Positions 55,801 through 63,402 are shown, counted from the first letter of the stretch. The stretch is 64,000 nt of DNA from Bactericera cockerelli (GCA_024516035.1 CM044961.1:30055123-30119122), one strand, 5' to 3'. Made by a program: numbers and translations. Notes: generated by a model from the letters alone, not told the origin.

Positions 55801-58800
55801 ATGTAATAAATTGGACATGATGAACATGAAATTCATGATGGAAACAATGTGGGAGGCCAGGTCATACATGATTATAGCCAGACTTACTTACAAAAAATAT
55901 AGATACAAACCTTCAGTCCTTCATAAACATCTTGACGGCAAACACATAGTTGGCTGTGCTGAGGAACAACTGTTCTACACTGTAAAAGGGAAATGTTTGG
56001 TTTCTCTTTGACCAAACTTACAGATTTAAGCAAAGTAACTATCCTAATAGCACCCTTATGCATTTTATACATCGCCAACCGAAATGATACTAACATTGAC
56101 TAACATTTCAACAGCAAACACAAAAGTTAATATACAATATGTATTATAGTTGGTTTTACTAAAGAACATCCTATCCCTAGTATCTGGAAGAATATTAAAC
56201 TTCCACATTACACTAGAGTAACAAAATAACTACTAAAGTAACTATTAATAATTTTATTATAATATTGGGCCTCTCCATAACTAGAGTGATACTCAAAATA
56301 TCTTTATATTTTGTGTCCCGGTAGCTCAGTGGTAAAGGCGGCGCTCTGTGAATCCACAGGTTCCAGAGGTCGTGGGTTCGAAACCCAGCCGGGACATGAC
56401 AAGTTATCCTCCCATTTGGGATTTTTACCACATAATAATATTTCTTGGGCCTACTGCTGGAATAATGGGACTTTAATAGTCCTTATCGGGCAGTATAATT
56501 AGGCCATATTATTATTATTATTATATTACTAACCATCCAAGCATTATAATACTAACCTTGACAAACATTTCAACAGCAAACACAAAGGTGAACACATAGT
56601 TGGCCGTGCTAAGGAACAGCCGTTCTATACTGTCGGGAGGAATGTTGGGCCTCTCCATAACCAGAGTGATACTCAAAATACCAAAATAACTGTATATTAC
56701 TAACCAAACCATCCATTATAATACTAACCTTGACAAACATTTCAACAGCAAACACAAAGGTGAACACATAGTTGGCCGTGCTAAGGAACAGCCGTTCTAT
56801 ACTGTCGGGAGGAATGTTGGGCCTCTGCATAACAAGAATGATACTCAAAATACCAAAATAACTGTATATTACTAACCAAACCATCCATTATAATACTAAC
56901 CTTGACAAACATTTCAACAGCAAACACAAAGGTGAACACATAGTTGGCTGTGCTGAGGAACACCCGTTCTATACTGTCGGGAGGAATGTTGGGCCTCTCC
57001 ATGGCCAAAGTGATGCAGTTGAGGGCAATGAACACCAGGACTCCGTTGTCAAACTCTTTGCCGTTCACGAACGCCTCGCACTTGCGGCGGAACCTGGAAC
57101 CAAACCAACAAGTTGTTGTTGTTGTAGCCAGCTTGGCTACAGCTGGAGGGGTGAGTGGTGGTCTCCAGGCAACTTTATTTCAAAGTTGGCTCGTCCTGAA
57201 CCACATATTTCTAGGTGCGATCAACCATCATGAGGACATAGACTTTTCTTTATAAGCCATTAAACCCCTAGGAAACTGCAAGCTAGCCTGGCTTGTAAGG
57301 GTTGGCTAGTCTGTTCTCTGTTTATAGTCCTCAACGAAACCCTTAAAGTACCAACAAGATTTACTTTAAGGGTTCCCAAATTGTATTTAAAAAGCTAGAA
57401 TTCAAGATAAGATAAAAATTAAATTAAATACATTGCTATATGGAAAATTATTGCTCTAATAATACCACATATATCCTCTAAAAAAAGGACATACCACACC
57501 ATGAGGAAAAGAATCAGTAGGTAATTGTCCGAATAGAACAAATGAGCTAAGAGTAGGTATAACAAGCTACTATCCTCTTTGCCAAATAGGATACCCAATA
57601 GAATATTGGAATAAAATAAATGGTTTACAAGATAAATACATTTTGGGTGGTGGTGATTCTGTAGATATTGGGCAGTTTTTTTTTTTTTTTTTTTTCTGAA
57701 GAGCAGCATGCTACCTCACCCAATGTTTGAGCCTGGTCATTCAGACGGGGAATGCAGCCACCATTACGGGCTCATTCCCTCTCACAAATTCATTGAATGA
57801 AGTGTATGTCCTACTGTTCATTAAAAAAGGCAGTTTTTCTCTGAACGGGTAAAAGTAAAACAAGTCATAAATTGAGTACATGAGAATTATAAAAATAAGT
57901 AATGTTATTGTTAATTTCCCTCTTCTAGTCATCATCATAGGGCGGCGTCATCGTGAACGATGGTAGCCAGACAGTATAGGAATGACTCAGCACTTCTACC
58001 ACTGTCTTTACAAGGAGGCTAATAATGGACAAGGGCCCCCCGAACCAAGCTAATGCTGGTCTACTCCCTGTTTATAGTCCCCCAGCCAGACTCCTAGTAC
58101 TCACTCGTTATTCGGGTCAAACACCCACAGAGAATACTCCGCCCTTTGTTTCAGCCATCCTTTCTGCTCGAAGAAATAGAACACCTTGATGATAGGAATA
58201 TCGGACGTGATCGATTCTTTCTTCGTGTCCGACAAGGCCACACCTCCGCAGGTCTGATGATCGAGGGAGGCGGAGCTAGCGGTAACCTTGGGACAGGAAG
58301 TGGGCGTGTCTTGCGATGCAAAGGCGTGGGGGGAGGTGGGAGGAGGCAGGTGGATGTGAGCTTCGGTGGTAATTGACTTGGTCTGGAATGGTGTAGAATG
58401 TGAGTGGTGATTAGTTTGTGACAAGTGAAAGTGTTTCACAGTTTTCTTTCAAATGCAACACTATCTTTTTTTTTTAATAGTCGAGCTTTAAACCCAGGCC
58501 TTGTGCGTATAAAACTATTCCCAGACTAATAAACTTTTTTTTAAACTTTGGTGGTTCTCAAGTTTTACTTTGTGATTTTCCCGTCGGCATCGCTCAAAAA
58601 TAATACTGCGATTTTGTTGACGAGTTCCAACCTCAAACTTGTAAATTAGATTAATACCAGGATTATCAATAATCTCGGACTAGGGCTAATCAGTTGATTA
58701 GTACTGTTGTTTTAGCCATAGTCAGATATTTACAACCTTTTCCATGTGGTAGCTTGTCCATACCGTAGTATGCCTTCCCTCTGTTGGGTGAGAAGTGACA

Positions 58801-61304
58801 TAATTATTTCCATTTAGTTGCTTGGTCGCACGAGCGCACCGGAAGGTGTCACTTACAAAAACTGTAATAAAATATTTATGATTTTATTACAGTTTTTTAT
58901 ATTATTATTAAATTTTATTCCTTCACTGGTGACTACCAGTCTGTTGGTTAACGCGCTAGTCTGGTAATCCAGGTAGCGTAGGGATCCGTTGGTTCGAATC
59001 CCACACAATGCATGAATTTTACCTCATTAATTTGAGTTTGCAACCACATAATAATAAGATTCTGAGGGTTAGGTGGTAGAAAATGCTTTGATCATTAACC
59101 TCGCCTGGTGGTTACCTTACAGAGTGTTATTATTATTATGTTTGTATGATGTCTTCTTAAATTTGATGTGATGTTTACTGTGATCTATTGCAGCTGTAAA
59201 TTTGTCTCCTTGATTTTACCTTGTCTTTCATTCTATTATTTGATTTTGCTATTATCTTTACATTTATTTTTAACTACATTTTTTGACACTGTGATATATT
59301 TAATTGTATTGACATATTTTTTTACCTTTATTGTTGTGTTTATATATTGACATTTGTAAATAGGACTAGCTCCGTTAATAAACACCCGTTTACCGGGTTT
59401 ATTATTATTATTAATGTTGATCTTACTTCGAGCGAGGTTTTGTACTGTACGGGGCAGCCACCCGTGGGCTGGGCCCTGTTGACCCACGTCACGGGGGGCA
59501 GGTACCCTGGGTGGGCGGGGGAGGGTTTGCATTGGGTGTCGTTCCGTATGGTGGTGCCGCCAATGAGGCCGCCATTGCAGTGACTGTGGTCCACGCCGTG
59601 GCGGCACACCGGCGAACTGTGGGCGGAAAGCGGAGTAAAAGAGATTAGATTATATTATCTATGATTAAACAAATTCAATCAAATTTTATTTACAAATAAG
59701 GTACCTACATAGAGGGAAACAATTAAAATTTATTATTTTAACGGACTGCTACAAAATTGTAGTTGTTTTTTGGACACAGGACATTGTATTCATAGATTTT
59801 TTTTCTTTTCTTTCTTCTTTCTGGTAAACTTCTTTCGAGTTCAACTTTGGTTTGAATATAGATGTTTTTGTGTGATATGAAGGGTATTCATAACTGTTAG
59901 ACAGAGTTCTTCGAGTCTTATGTACATTTACAAATATAAAGTACAAATTATAAAATAAAACTTGATCAAGGGCGTTGTTAAAGGCATTCATATTAACCAG
60001 ATTGGCTTCAGTTAAGCGGCAGTGATAGTCTGCAGCCATCTTTTTTTTTTTTTTTTTTTTTTAATGAATATTTATTTAAAGAGAGTCTGTAACATTCAGA
60101 GTCCTTGCCCCTACAGCCATCTTTAGTTCGCTCGTCCTGAACCACATATTTTCCGCAGAATTCAGGTTCGAAACGAAATACGACAATGCCTCACTGTGCA
60201 GAACAGCGATAGAAAAAATAAATATAGGGCCATGCCTCAGGCCGGAATTCGGGTGTAGCCAACGTTATGTGTGCGATCAACAAAAGCATCGCGAGAACTT
60301 AGACTTCTGCTTCAGAAGTCGTTAACCCCTAGGGAAATTGCAAGCTGTAGTTTGAACGGCGTATTTTCACAATGTACAGGTAGGTACACATACAAAAGCC
60401 AATGCAAAACCATTTATATTTTTATGCACGCCTGGTATTAAATTTGTATTATGCTATGTGCAATGCATTAAAAGGAAACAGTATATTTTATCTTGAAAGT
60501 AATACATCACGTGGTTATAAAATTTATTGAAATAATAAAAATTAAGTGAATGATTCTACTTCAAATTAATTTAGAGAGAACTTCTTCTTTAAAGAAGTTT
60601 AAACTTACTTTTTTACTCACTAACTTTCACAATTTTGTATAAACGCCCGATATTAATTTTTGGGTATGCAATGAACAATATATAAAACGGTAAACAGGTG
60701 TTAGGTAGCTACTTAGATCTGATCGAGGATTTTATTTTTTTTTTGTAGCCGACCTCAGTAGCTTGATCGATAAGGTGGCGGACTTGTAACCTAGAGGTCG
60801 GTGGATCAAGTGCCAAGTTCAATAATGATTCAGTAAAGCGATTTTGAGTAGTTGTGACATCACGGAATTGATTAACACAAATATGATAACTTTTTTTTTT
60901 AAAGTGCACTCTTTCTCCTCTTCATAACTTTCACTTATATATTCTTTTGTCTTTCAAAATTTTACTTTCTCTTTTTATCTCTTTCTCAAATTCTGCCTTC
61001 ATTATTTTTCTCTCTCACACTTGTACCTTTTTGTATTATTTACCCCTTCATTTACTTTCTCTCATTTATCTTTCCCTCAACTCTCTCTTCACTCTCCTTC
61101 TTTTCTTGTGTTTCATTCGTTACTCACTTCACATTGACACCATGCTGCGTAGAAGGGGTCATGGTATTGTTCAGAGCTGGCTCCACTCCGTCGCCTGTCT
61201 CTCCTTCCTCCTCTTCGTTGTAACCTCCTTGGAGTGAGGGCGGTCTCTTCTTCATGGAACCCCGCTTTAATTTGAATGAATACCCTCTCGACGTTTTTGA
61301 AGTG
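40407..61304 (-). CDS. T-type (Cav3) voltage-gated calcium channel alpha1 subunit, C-terminal part (17 exons)
   Basis: Exons, 5' to 3', are 61304..61128, 59616..59427, 58382..58105, 57093..56901, 55511..55362, 54974..54813, 53806..53588, 52691..52499, 51830..51679, 51140..51031, 50444..50314, 49684..49413, 48701..48531, 46399..46213, 45694..45513, 41681..41378 and 40831..40407, giving about 1164 residues in consistent phase. They cover the II-III linker, all of domain III, the III-IV linker, all of domain IV and the C-terminus to a TGA stop. Domain III S4 has [18 protein letters not shown], domain IV S4 [16 protein letters not shown]. The pore loops read SSRDGW (III) and ATGDNW (IV); Asp in both is the Cav3 signature, where high-voltage channels have Glu. 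Order and motifs match human CACNA1G and insect Ca-alpha1T. The channel sits in the plasma membrane and passes low-threshold calcium currents. Domains I and II lie beyond the window. Confidence 0.96.
41378..41681 (-). CDS. Cav3 exon, C-terminal tail
   Basis: In phase 0 after CTCTAATTCCAG, out phase 1 before GTGAGAT. Encodes a basic, Ser-rich tail ([20 protein letters not shown]) and an acidic patch ([10 protein letters not shown]). RRKSV-type sites could be kinase targets, by pattern only. Confidence 0.85.
41750..43960. repeat. 2.2-kb tandem array in a Cav3 intron
   Basis: Dozens of copies of GAAGTCTACTACAATTTAGA and AATTTTGAGGTCTACAAC variants separated by GAATACTT(C/G)TGAATTT. The basic period is about 40-45 bp and two alternating forms (CTACTACA and CTACAACA) give a dimer of about 80-85 bp. 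Many small indels. Lies between exons 45694..45513 and 41681..41378. Confidence 0.92.
43961..45344. other. Cav3 intron, nothing recognised
   Basis: AT-rich. A (GA)n stretch at about 44211-44235. ATTGCATTTATGTATTAGAT is repeated at 44427 and 44454. No coding feature. Confidence 0.45.
45345..45465. mobile_element. 121-bp MITE
   Basis: Perfect 16-bp inverted ends CCGTATTTATGAACAG and CTGTTCATAAATACGG, in the intron just beyond the donor of exon 45513..45694. Non-coding. Confidence 0.88.
45474..45504 (-). repeat. truncated 5S-headed SINE fragment
   Basis: Minus strand CAGCCGGCGTCGATGGCACG then TTGAATACACC matches the 5' end of the 5S-headed SINE at 53086. It begins 8 bases inside the intron, right after the GTGAGTGC donor. 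Confidence 0.7.
45513..45694 (-). CDS. Cav3 exon, C-terminal tail
   Basis: In phase 1 after TATATTCTAG, out phase 0 before GTGAGT. Encodes [20 protein letters not shown] and [20 protein letters not shown]. Confidence 0.86.
46033..46170 (-). mobile_element. RTE-like LINE 3' end fragment
   Basis: Reverse copy of the unit at 31050-31200, beginning TCATCATAGGGTGACATCAT on the plus strand. Confidence 0.75.
46213..46399 (-). CDS. Cav3 exon, acidic C-terminal segment
   Basis: In phase 0, out phase 1. Encodes [20 protein letters not shown] and an acidic stretch AEDEDEEDL, continuing the helical region after domain IV S6. Confidence 0.88.
46400..47357. other. Cav3 intron with repeats
   Basis: Contains a worn reverse family 1 SINE (about 47070-47142, CCGCCTTATCGATCAATTTA) and a tail-type repeat GGTGGAAGAGATTGCCATAG at 47258. 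No exon. Confidence 0.5.
47358..48242. mobile_element. 885-bp palindromic element with about 370-bp arms
   Basis: Ends CAGGGTCTTCATAAAG and CTTTATGAAGACCCTG, each next to TA. The two arms are near-perfect complements over about 370 bp (for instance GGACGTCCTGCGTAATAT and its inverse), leaving roughly 140 bp of centre. No coding capacity. Resembles 7361-9050 in layout (CAGGGT ends, TA flank) but not in arm sequence. Confidence 0.9.
48531..48701 (-). CDS. Cav3 exon, domain IV S6
   Basis: 57 codons, phase 0 both ends. Encodes [20 protein letters not shown] and [20 protein letters not shown], matching Cav3 IVS6. Confidence 0.95.
48750..48900 (+). repeat. retroelement 3' tail
   Basis: TTCGGTGGAAGAGAAAACCA through CAATAAAGTATTAAATAATA; the inverse of the nested tail at 8232-8380. 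Confidence 0.65.
48973..49115. mobile_element. MITE, TACAGTCGAACCTGGATA family
   Basis: Ends TACAGTCGAACCTGGATATA and the complement of ATCCAGATTTGACTGTA, with TA at both borders. A second member is at 50149-50301. Confidence 0.82.
49197..49376. repeat. interspersed repeat with duplicated end
   Basis: AGTATAAACAGAAAAGTGAG flanks both sides of a unit with CCTGGACAGCTGTTTCGAGC and TTATTTGCTCTCATCAGCAG. A relative is at 6415-6545. Confidence 0.65.
49413..49684 (-). CDS. Cav3 exon, domain IV S4-S5 and pore
   Basis: In phase 1 after CCCATTTCAG, out phase 0 before GTGAGG. Encodes [40 protein letters not shown] and [14 protein letters not shown]; the pore Asp is in GDNW. Confidence 0.96.
50149..50301. 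mobile_element. MITE, TACAGTCGAACCTGGATA family
   Basis: Ends TACAGTTGGGCCTGGATTTG and the complement of AATTCAGGTTCGATTGTA. Its end lies 12 bases from the 5' splice site of exon 50444..50314. Confidence 0.8.
50314..50444 (-). CDS. Cav3 exon, domain IV S3-S4
   Basis: In phase 2, out phase 1. Encodes [20 protein letters not shown] and [15 protein letters not shown]; donor GTATAT is weaker than most. Confidence 0.94.
50797..51000 (-). repeat. tRNA-derived SINE, family 2
   Basis: Minus strand: TGTCCCGGTAGCTCAGTGGT, GGGTTCGAAACCC, CCGGGACATGACAAGTTATC and a tail ending CGGGCAGTATAAATAAGGCG and (ATT)n. Confidence 0.88.
51031..51140 (-). CDS. Cav3 exon, domain IV S2
   Basis: In phase 0, out phase 2 before GTAGGT. 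Encodes [20 protein letters not shown] and [16 protein letters not shown]. Confidence 0.94.
51141..51678. other. Cav3 intron with poly(T) repeat
   Basis: A poly(T) run at about 51276-51291 begins an interspersed sequence, ending near 51610 (GTTCATTCAAAAAAA), that may be a retroelement in reverse orientation. No exon. Confidence 0.45.
51679..51830 (-). CDS. Cav3 exon, domain IV S1
   Basis: In phase 1, out phase 0. Encodes [20 protein letters not shown] and [20 protein letters not shown]. Confidence 0.95.
52319..52472. mobile_element. piggyBac-like MITE
   Basis: 154 bp with perfect 15-bp ends CCTCTTCGCGCCCAA and its inverse, flanked by TTAA at 52315-52318 and 52473-52476. TTAA duplication is the hallmark of piggyBac transposition. 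Its end is 22 bases from the splice donor of exon 52691..52499. Confidence 0.92.
52499..52691 (-). CDS. Cav3 exon, domain III S6 and III-IV linker start
   Basis: In phase 0 after CCAAACCAG, out phase 1. Encodes [40 protein letters not shown] and a basic linker. Confidence 0.95.
52800..52910 (+). repeat. family 4 SINE tail
   Basis: TTTTTTATTTCGTAGCCATG and GCCTGCCCATCCCGTAGTAT; matches 17538 and 35815. Confidence 0.7.
53086..53482 (+). repeat. 5S rRNA-derived SINE with doubled head
   Basis: Two direct copies (period 113 bp) of a head with GTTGAATACACCGGTTCCC, ACCGAAGTTAAGCGAC and CTTGGATGGGTGACCA, which matches eukaryotic 5S rRNA including the internal A-box and C-box regions. A body CCACTCAGGCTGGGTGAGGT through AGCGACGTTAAACCCC and a long A tail follow. 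This is the SINE3 plan; the doubled head is unusual. Confidence 0.92.
53588..53806 (-). CDS. Cav3 exon, domain III pore
   Basis: 73 codons, phase 0 both ends. Encodes [31 protein letters not shown], then [20 protein letters not shown]; the selectivity Asp is in RDGW. Confidence 0.96.
53945..54115 (+). repeat. LINE/SINE tail (GGAAGGGCATCCAGCCGTAA)
   Basis: Contains GTTAGGAAGGGCATCCAGCC and AAAATGTGCCAAA, a tail known from RTE-related LINEs and SINEs in many animals, then GAACAACGTCGACCCTGC and GAAGAAGAAGA. Confidence 0.65.
54430..54812 (-). repeat. tandem copies of the 3' end and donor of the domain III S5 exon
   Basis: Behind the functional border (54812/54813) the minus strand repeats GGCAACATTGTGCTCATCTG through ATCCTTGGAGTACAG/GTAAG. 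Repeated borders fall at 54739, 54664 and, after an AT-rich insertion with a (GA)n stretch, 54491. Period 74-75 bp; the last copy is truncated. Confidence 0.93.
54813..54974 (-). CDS. Cav3 exon, domain III S4-S5
   Basis: 54 codons, phase 0 both ends. Encodes [20 protein letters not shown] and [20 protein letters not shown]. Confidence 0.96.
55010..55180 (-). repeat. retroelement 3' tail
   Basis: GAAGCTTTATTAGGTAGAAC through AATGTCCTACCTAAAGGGCG to TGGCAATCTCTTCCACTC, as at 23040-23190. Confidence 0.75.
55362..55511 (-). CDS. Cav3 exon, domain III S3
   Basis: 50 codons, phase 0 both ends. Encodes [20 protein letters not shown] and [10 protein letters not shown]. Confidence 0.95.
55560..55790 (-). 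repeat. 230-bp repeat with GC-rich head, reverse copy
   Basis: The inverse of 18205-18440: plus strand ends GCAAAGCGGGCGACAGCCCG CTAGT. The two copies are close in sequence. Confidence 0.85.
55890..56900 (-). repeat. tandem copies of the 3' part and donor of the domain III S1-S2 exon
   Basis: Two clear 172-bp units end at borders 56729 and 56557, matching the functional border at 56901 and keeping GTTAGT. Each encodes [20 protein letters not shown] and [10 protein letters not shown], but the segment before RPN differs from the true exon. Three decayed pieces follow (about 56222-56311, 56088-56150, 55908-55986). A SINE (56312-56520) is inserted in unit 4. One unit carries TTATGCAG before AGGCCC, a possible acceptor. 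Confidence 0.93.
56312..56520 (+). repeat. tRNA-derived SINE, family 2, best copy
   Basis: The head starts GTCCCGGTAGCTCAGTGGTA and ends ACCCAGCCGGGAC: a perfect 7-bp acceptor-like stem (GTCCCGG/CCGGGAC), with GGGTTCGAAACCC as B-box. A CTCTG/CAGAG stem closes a loop of about 15 bases, larger than a normal anticodon loop. Tail to GGGCAGTATAA and (ATT)n. Confidence 0.9.
56901..57093 (-). CDS. Cav3 exon, domain III S1-S2
   Basis: In phase 2 after GTTCCAG, out phase 0 before GTTAGT. Encodes [20 protein letters not shown] and [20 protein letters not shown]. Confidence 0.96.
57113..57300 (+). repeat. interspersed repeat (CCAGCTTGGCTACA)
   Basis: GTTGTTGTTGTAGCCAGCTT, GTCCTGAACCACATATTTCT, GCGATCAACCATCATGAGGA and TTAAACCCCTAGGAAACTGC. 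Relatives at 5766-5935 and 60115-60350. Confidence 0.7.
57301..58104. other. Cav3 intron with repeats
   Basis: A poly(T) run near 57676-57696 and an RTE-like 3' end, reverse, at 57930-58090 (TAGTCCCCCAGCCAGACT at its right end). No exon. Confidence 0.5.
57930..58090 (-). mobile_element. RTE-like LINE 3' end fragment
   Basis: Starts CATCATAGGGCGGCGTCATC and contains ATGACTCAGCACTTCTACCA and GGCTAATAATGGACAAGGGC, as at 46033 and, inverted, at 31050. Ends about 15 bases from the donor of exon 58382..58105. Confidence 0.78.
58105..58382 (-). CDS. Cav3 exon, II-III linker to domain III start
   Basis: In phase 0, out phase 2. Encodes a Ser/Thr/Pro linker ([17 protein letters not shown]), then [20 protein letters not shown] and VFDPNN, the lead-in to III S1. 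Confidence 0.92.
58383..59426. other. Cav3 intron with SINEs
   Basis: Family 4 tail at about 58735-58880 and a family 3 tRNA-derived SINE at 58925-59130. The rest is AT-rich; the (ATT)n at 59400-59412 ends a worn copy of TACCGGGTTTATTATTATTA. Confidence 0.5.
58925..59130 (+). repeat. tRNA-derived SINE, family 3
   Basis: TTGGTTAACGCGCTAGTCTG (A-box-like), GTTGGTTCGAATCCCAC (B-box), then CACCTGG-like tail with GTTAGGTGGTAGAAAATGCT and (ATT)n. Second copy at 62795-62970. Confidence 0.8.
59427..59616 (-). CDS. Cav3 exon, II-III linker
   Basis: In phase 2 after CGCCCACAG, out phase 0 before GTAAGA. Encodes [16 protein letters not shown] and [20 protein letters not shown]; Cys/His-rich but no recognised metal-binding motif. 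Confidence 0.82.
59617..61127. other. Cav3 intron with repeats
   Basis: Poly(T) near 60040-60062, a copy of the 57113 repeat at about 60115-60350, and a family 1 SINE at 60749-60895 (AGTAGCTTGATCGATAAGGT, GGTCGGTGGATCAAGTG). A C/T-rich tract at 60905-61120 precedes the exon on the plus strand. No exon seen. Confidence 0.5.
60749..60895 (+). repeat. tRNA-derived SINE, family 1
   Basis: CGACCTCAGTAGCTTGATCG, ACTTGTAACCTAGAGGTCGG and the TTTGAGTAGTTGTGACATCA tail. The B-box is mutated (GGATCAAGTGC). Confidence 0.8.
61128..61304 (-). CDS. Cav3 exon, II-III linker (first in window)
   Basis: Acceptor CTTTCTCCTCAG with strong pyrimidine tract; in phase 2, out phase 2 before GTGAGT. Encodes a basic segment [18 protein letters not shown] and an acidic one [10 protein letters not shown]. 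Recognised by phase and open frame rather than by motif. Confidence 0.78.
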
Positions 61305-62259
61305 CTGAGGAGAAAGAAAAAGTTCGTCGTAATAAATAAAAATTAAATAAGAAGATTCTCGAGGGAGGGATTCAGAAGAAAACGAGGAAAAAAAAGAGAA
61401 GATGGATTAGGAAGTGAGAGGGTATAGAAACAGGAGGTGGAGAAAATTAAGAAGGAGGAGAGAGGGAAAGGAGATATAAATGAAAAAAATGTACGGCAGA
61501 AAAAAGGAGAGGAAGGTGACAGAGAGGACAGGATAAATAGAACAGTAAGAGATATAAGATAGAAAGAGGAATAGAAGAGAAAGTAAGATACAGGAAAGAA
61601 AGAGCGAGAAAAACATTAGACAGAGAGAGAAGAGTGTTTCCATGATAATGAAAAGAAAACAGGAACAGCAGGATCTGTCAGCCTTTTTTTTTTTTTTTTT
61701 TTTTTTCTTGTTCTGTCTCTTTTCAGTAAAAGAAACCACCTCCTTAAAAAAAGCACCATCTCCTGGTTGAAAGAAAGAAAACATCTGCACTGAATGACAG
61801 AAATATTCTAATACTTACAAGAAGTGGAGTATGCAAACATTTCATAGTAAAAGTGAACCTACTTTCCATAGTAAAAAATATTTGCATAGTAAATTGAGGC
61901 TACGTTTTTTTATTGGATGTAATAAACCTGTGTTACCTATGTAGCGAAGAAAAGAATTTCTAACATGGTCAAGTTTATTAAAATCAGACTTGTATGTTCA
62001 AATTAACTAAAATGAATTTTCTTTATTTTTTTTTAATTTAGGGGGCCAAATTATGAAACAGGACTAGATTTAATCCTTGTAGACATAACACCTTAACACG
62101 CAACAATAGTTAGGTGATAGTCTCCATAGATAAATCCCAATAGATACCTAAATCCCGTTTCACATACTCTACTTAGGTTTATAAACAAATACACTGTTAT
62201 AGATATTGGGGCTTTCTTCAATAACAATGTAAACATAATACAAATACATGTAAAAAAAA

Positions 62260-62400
62260 TCCGACCTCAGTAGCTTGATCGATAAAGCTGCGGACTTGTG
62301 ACCTGGAGGTCGGTGTTTCAAGTCCTGGTTTCAGCGTAAATTTAGTAAATCGAGTTAGAGTAGTTGTGATATCACGAAAGTGATTAACACAAATGCTAAT
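62260..62400 (+). repeat. tRNA-derived SINE, family 1
   Basis: CCGACCTCAGTAGCTTGATC, GACTTGTGACCTGGAGGTCG and TGATATCACGAAAGTGATTA. Confidence 0.8.
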
Positions 62401-62794
62401 ACATGTATGTAGAACTTTATAACCGATGAAACCGTATACTTTTTTAATACCTTAATTAATATAGATACATTTATTTTTAGAAAATTAGATTTTTTTAAAT
62501 TTAACTGTTTACAATTGCACTTTTAGCTATAAATTTATAAAATAAATAATAAAGAAGCACAAATTTTACCTGCATAGGTGCTTACAAAATTATCATGTTG
62601 TATATTCACTTCTTTGCTTTATTCCCAAGGATTTTATTTCATGTAAAGTCATTACGAAAATTTCATGTTAAAAAACATATGTGAAGGAATCTGATATTTC
62701 ACTCTCGTAATTATGTTCACAGCATAAAATAATAATAAGATGAAGAGTGAAATTACATTACACTACAAGATGTAAGAAAAGTTTGGGAACATCT

Positions 62795-62970
62795 ACATTG
62801 ATCCGATAGGTAGCATAGGGATCCGATTCCCACCCAGTGCATGAATTTTTCCTCATGAATTTGAGTTTGTGACCACATAATAAGACTCTGAGGGTTAGGT
62901 GGTAGAAAATGCTTTGAGAATTAAACTCACCTGGTGGTTACATTTCACTGAAGAGTGTTATCATTATTAC
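62795..62970 (+). repeat. tRNA-derived SINE, family 3, head truncated
   Basis: GATAGGTAGCATAGGGATCC, then GAGGGTTAGGTGGTAGAAAA and ACCTGGTGGTTACATTTCAC. Confidence 0.75.
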
Positions 62971-63059
62971 ATTTTCTTTATAGTTGAACGTTCGACTCTT
63001 GTACTTTGTCAAGGCTGACAAATTTTGTTGTTCATTTATAAAGATATTTTTTCAAATAT

Positions 63060-63400
63060 TTTATTCAAGCAGCACCTCCACTACTTCCTAATCAATATCT
63101 ACTTTTACTGCCAATAAATTTCTAATATTAGAAATCGGAAGTATTGTGTTCCTTCTTTTTTTATAATCTATCATTATATTCTCTAATGTTCTTTCCAATA
63201 CCACTTTCTGTATGTAACCTCTCACTTTCTTGGTAATTCTCCGGGGGCCGGGATTTGTTGAAAGAGGGACCATCAGCTGTTCTAAGTTGGACGCACAATT
63301 TTGTTCTATTCCAGATAGATAGGTAAGGTTCCCTCTATATTCTTTTCCCAGCAAATCATACTTTCTTCCTTTCATTGTTTCCGACGTTGAATTCTTATGA
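63060..63400 (-). mobile_element. second R4/Dong-like element, 3' fragment
   Basis: Minus strand encodes [16 protein letters not shown] and, further on, RRITKKVRGYIQKVVLERTL then ENIMIDYK, matching the last 90 or so codons of the element at 18606-22283 with a decayed middle. Strongly 5'-truncated. Confidence 0.87.
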
Positions 63401-63402
63401 CA

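Larger units (their letters stand above)
61305..63059. other. upstream Cav3 intron, nothing coding recognised
   Basis: An A/G-rich stretch (61330-61680, plus) and poly(T) at 61684-61706. A MITE end at about 62040-62070, family 1 SINE at 62260-62400 and family 3 SINE at 62795-62970. The next upstream exon is not visible. Confidence 0.5.

Noticed and set aside
56316..56396. Functional tRNA gene
   Set aside because: The acceptor stem pairs, but the anticodon arm has an oversized loop and the repeat tail is the same in three copies.
56521..57068. Overlapping minus-strand ORFs with repeated [11 protein letters not shown] segments, resembling a cluster of mutually exclusive exons
   Set aside because: The copies lack the first half of the exon and most lack an acceptor, so classic mutually exclusive exons are unlikely. 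Kept as a duplication instead.
59236..59607. 123-codon minus-strand ORF starting MPPRRGPQ
   Set aside because: Wrong frame over the Cav3 linker exon 59616..59427; the phase with neighbouring exons requires the other frame.
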